From NCBI GenBank assembly GCA_937871985.1, contig CALMPB010000499.1, positions 1-8,710 on the forward strand: DNA of 8,710 bases, read 5' to 3'. The notes beneath the pieces are model-generated. The model was not told the origin of the DNA, ran no database searches, and saw only the letters and a program-made list of their open reading frames with translations. This DNA comes from an uncultured Burkholderiaceae bacterium (GTDB lineage Bacteria > Pseudomonadota > Gammaproteobacteria > Burkholderiales > Burkholderiaceae). Numbering within the stretch: position 1 is the stretch's first letter; each line of letters starts with the position of its first letter. Shown in pieces: positions 7,331 through 8,710 of this stretch. Both the position numbers and the translations under genes were made by a program.

Positions 7331-7849
7331 TGTTGTTTCCTCTTTGTTACTGCTATTCCACTATTGGCCAGACTGATAGTTCGAAAATTTCAATGCGATG
7401 AGCGTTCTTTGATCTTTGGCGGCGCGTGTTGCGACAAGGAGATTTAATTGGTGCTCAGCCCTTGCTCAGTAACGCTGCTAGCGAAGACTTCGTGGGAACG
7501 CCTCATATGCGAGGAATGCCACATGTTCCAAGGTTGGCTCGCCAAGGACAGGTCTGATGCGAGGCCTCAGCCATTTTGCAACGTAGAGCCCAAGCGTGAT
7601 AGCGATCTACGCCGAGGTACTTTGTTCTGAACACATCTCACTTCCGCTAGTGGCTCGGCCACACAATGATCCAATATTCGGCATTAGATATTTTTAGCAT
7701 CTAATGATACATATAGCAACAAATGATCAATTGTCACTGGGCAGCTTCGATTTATGTCGCGGCAACTTGTGGCGACCTCTTTGCTCGCACGGCGGCTGGG
7801 CCGCTGGAGGCTGCGTGACATGATTCGGTGGTGTGACGGCAAGTGAAGA
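7331..7849. other. Intergenic region upstream of dGTPase
   Basis: This is 519 bases without a convincing gene. It must contain the dGTPase promoter unless that gene is read from further upstream. An AT-rich patch at 7665-7740 holds the inverted repeat at 7682-7706 and, on the minus strand, a weak promoter-like pair: GTGACA near 7737-7732 and TATATG sixteen bases on. That would leave a leader of over 300 bases. A short GC-rich stem (GCGGC/GCCGC, 7792-7804) lies downstream of the lipoprotein gene. A 60-codon plus-strand frame at 7448-7630 has AAGGAG nearby, but its composition does not look like protein. Confidence 0.4.
7682..7706. repeat. AT-rich inverted repeat upstream of dGTPase
   Basis: CATTAGAT (7682-7689) and ATCTAATG (7699-7706) are perfect 8-base arms around a 9-base loop containing a T-run. 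It could be a regulator binding site or part of a transcript end for the lipoprotein gene. It lies about 350 bases upstream of the dGTPase start. Confidence 0.4.
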
Positions 7850-8101
7850 TTAATTGCTGTTAATCCAGTCCCGTGTATCTCGAACGAACCATGGAAGATT
7901 CAACTTTTCCCCTTCGCCTGCCTGTATGGTCAAGCGCTGGCCCAAGGAGCCGGGGGTGCTATTCGTATTCTGCGTCGAGTAAGCCGGCCGAGATCGATAG
8001 GCCAGATCGGTTTGCTGGGGAGAGTTATTCGCGCACGCGGAAATCGACGCGCACGCGGCAGCGACAAGGACTGGCCGTAGCAATAAGTGTAGGGTCTGCA
8101 T
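7850..8101 (-). CDS. Small predicted lipoprotein, function unknown
   Basis: An 83-residue protein with a lipoprotein signal: basic/polar start MQTLHLLLRP, hydrophobic stretch VLVAAACASI and a lipobox I-S-A-C ending at C23. Signal peptidase II would cut before this cysteine, leaving a mature protein of about 61 residues anchored in a membrane. The mature part has a Ser/Thr/Asn-rich linker (SRPAYSTQNTNSTPGSLGQR) and a conserved-looking tail, GEGEKLNLPWFVRDTRDWI. The ribosome binding site is weak (GGAA about ten bases upstream). It is separated from the dGTPase by over 500 bases and is probably part of the host chromosome, not the island. I do not recognise a named family. Confidence 0.8.
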   Translation of the reverse strand: MQTLHLLLRPVLVAAACASISACANNSPQQTDLAYRSRPAYSTQNTNSTPGSLGQRLTIQAGEGEKLNLPWFVRDTRDWINSN

Positions 8102-8286
8102 GATGTTCTGGTTCCCGCGGGCGGCACGGGCCTAGGTGCCGGGCAATCAAGGCCTCTTTCGTAGCTTACTCGCAATATGCGGTCGCCGTCAGCGTCTCGA
8201 GTCCTTCAGTGCCCATTCTAACAACCACCGAACTAGGCCACTACCGATGCGAAGCAGCTGCAGTCACACCCAAGCGGAGATCTGCC

Positions 8287-8445
8287 ATGGATCGAAAGCA
8301 GCAACTGCGCAAATCCATCATCTTGATTTAACTTAACCAGGTAGCTCTTACTCGGAAAACCCAACTGGCCGCTCTAAGTCAATACAGTGCCACTATCGAG
8401 ACATTAGCTGCTTTATCAGGCTATCCATATCAAAAGCTCGCCTGA
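8287..8445 (+). pseudogene. Possible decayed small gene with one internal stop
   Basis: An ATG at 8287, preceded by GCGGAG (8274-8279), opens MDRKQQLRKSIILI and then meets TAA at 8329-8331. The same frame continues for 37 codons to TGA at 8443-8445, with protein-like content (TRKTQLAALSQYSATIETLA and then ALSGYPYQKLA). Only the good start signal and amino-acid texture support it. It could equally be a 14-residue leader peptide or chance. Confidence 0.2.
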
Positions 8446-8448
8446 AAT

Positions 8449-8507
8449 GGTAAAAACTGAACAGTAAAACCAAGGTTTTGGCACCCAGTCACATAATCGT
8501 TTTTACC
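8449..8507. repeat. Nested inverted repeats upstream of the SRPBCC gene
   Basis: GGTAAAAAC (8449-8457) and GTTTTTACC (8499-8507) are perfect 9-base arms. Between them lies a second palindrome, AAAACC-AA-GGTTTT (8466-8479). The two are not exactly concentric. They may be regulator sites or form stems. They lie 74-132 bases upstream of the SRPBCC start. Confidence 0.4.
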
Positions 8508-8529
8508 GCGTCAGTCTGGACTTGCAACC

Positions 8530-8550
8530 GAGGATCATAGAAGGATCCTC
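8530..8550 (+). repeat. Short hairpin in the 5' leader of the SRPBCC gene
   Basis: GAGGATC (8530-8536) and GATCCTC (8544-8550) are perfect 7-base arms around a 7-base loop, ending 30 bases before the ATG at 8581. It could bind a regulator or affect translation. There is no U-tract. Confidence 0.4.
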
Positions 8551-8580
8551 AGCCACTCTTCTACCGCGAGGCTACTCACC

Positions 8581-8710
8581 ATGACTACAGGAACCGTTAC
8601 TCTCCACCGCGTCCTGAACTCGCCGCCCGAGCGGGTTTATCGGGCTTTTTTGGAGGCCGATGCGCTGGCGAAGTGGTTGCCGCCTTATGGGTTTACCTGC
8701 ATGGTTCATC
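8581..8710 (+). CDS. SRPBCC / AHSA1-type (START-like) domain protein, partial
   Basis: The first 43 codons are present and the gene continues past the window edge. The sequence opens MTTGTVTLHRVLNSPPERVY and continues RAFLEADALAKWLPPYGF. This is the typical N-terminus of the SRPBCC family, with the first beta strand followed by PERVYRAF and the W-L-P segment. These are small cytoplasmic ligand-binding helix-grip proteins, often encoded beside an ArsR regulator. The ATG at 8581 is preceded by GAGG at 8568-8571, nine bases upstream. It is transcribed away from the defence-like block and is probably an ordinary host gene. Confidence 0.88.
   Translation, partial: MTTGTVTLHRVLNSPPERVYRAFLEADALAKWLPPYGFTCMVH

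Larger units (their letters stand above)
8102..8580. promoter_or_regulatory. Divergent intergenic region between lipoprotein and SRPBCC genes
   Basis: These 479 bases lie between two divergently oriented genes, so promoters for both are expected here. I could not place a strong -35/-10 pair. It contains inverted repeats at 8449-8507, 8466-8479 and 8530-8550, and a short frame at 8287-8445 interrupted by one stop, all described separately. Confidence 0.4.

Noticed and set aside
7448..7630. Plus-strand 60-codon frame with AAGGAG upstream
   Set aside because: It starts with TTG or GTG, has no recognisable motif beyond a single CxxC, and its composition is unlike a conserved protein.
8136..8336. 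Plus-strand 66-codon frame in the divergent intergenic region
   Set aside because: GTG start without a good ribosome binding site, and no protein-like pattern.

Overview
The window looks like a horizontally acquired, defence-type gene block in a GC-rich proteobacterium, most likely Pseudomonas or a close relative. This rests on base composition, codon use, a dGTPase resembling the roughly 443-residue pseudomonad type, and flanking genes of ordinary chromosomal character. No rRNA, tRNA, CRISPR array, transposase or integrase is visible, so the island boundaries cannot be set from this window.

Layout. Bases 1-349 are non-coding and hold a strong GC-rich hairpin. From about 7330 down to 350 all genes lie on the minus strand. 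In transcription order they are: an HD-domain dGTPase (7330-5996); a WYL-domain regulator with an N-terminal helix-turn-helix (5834-4848, start moved inward from the longest open frame); a 92-residue protein of unknown function (4758-4480); a 59-residue basic protein with the NPPTGD motif (4468-4289); a broken DUF3892 gene (4106-3817); and a 1126-residue nuclease-helicase of the TM0106 RecB-like family (3730-350). To the right, after a 519-base gap, is a small lipoprotein gene (8101-7850, minus). A divergent 479-base intergenic region follows, and then the start of an SRPBCC/AHSA1-type gene (8581 onward, plus) that runs off the window.

How the parts may work together (inference). The nuclease-helicase combines a Cas4/AddB-like 4Fe-4S nuclease, an RNase H-like DEDD exonuclease and an Upf1/Dna2-like SF1 helicase, so it should process DNA or RNA ends. 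dGTPases hydrolyse dGTP, and some protect bacteria from phage by depleting dNTPs. WYL regulators commonly control defence operons such as BREX and CBASS. The WYL gene, the two small genes, the DUF3892 remnant and the nuclease-helicase form the more convincing unit. The dGTPase is visibly more AT-rich and separated by 161 bases, so it may be an independent neighbour. The two small genes are tightly coupled: the stop codon of the first overlaps the ribosome binding site of the second.

Notable points are the multiply frameshifted DUF3892 gene between apparently intact genes, a near-identical ribosome-binding and start cassette in front of the NPPTGD gene and the DUF3892 remnant, and a 14-base-arm inverted repeat upstream of the WYL regulator that could be its operator.
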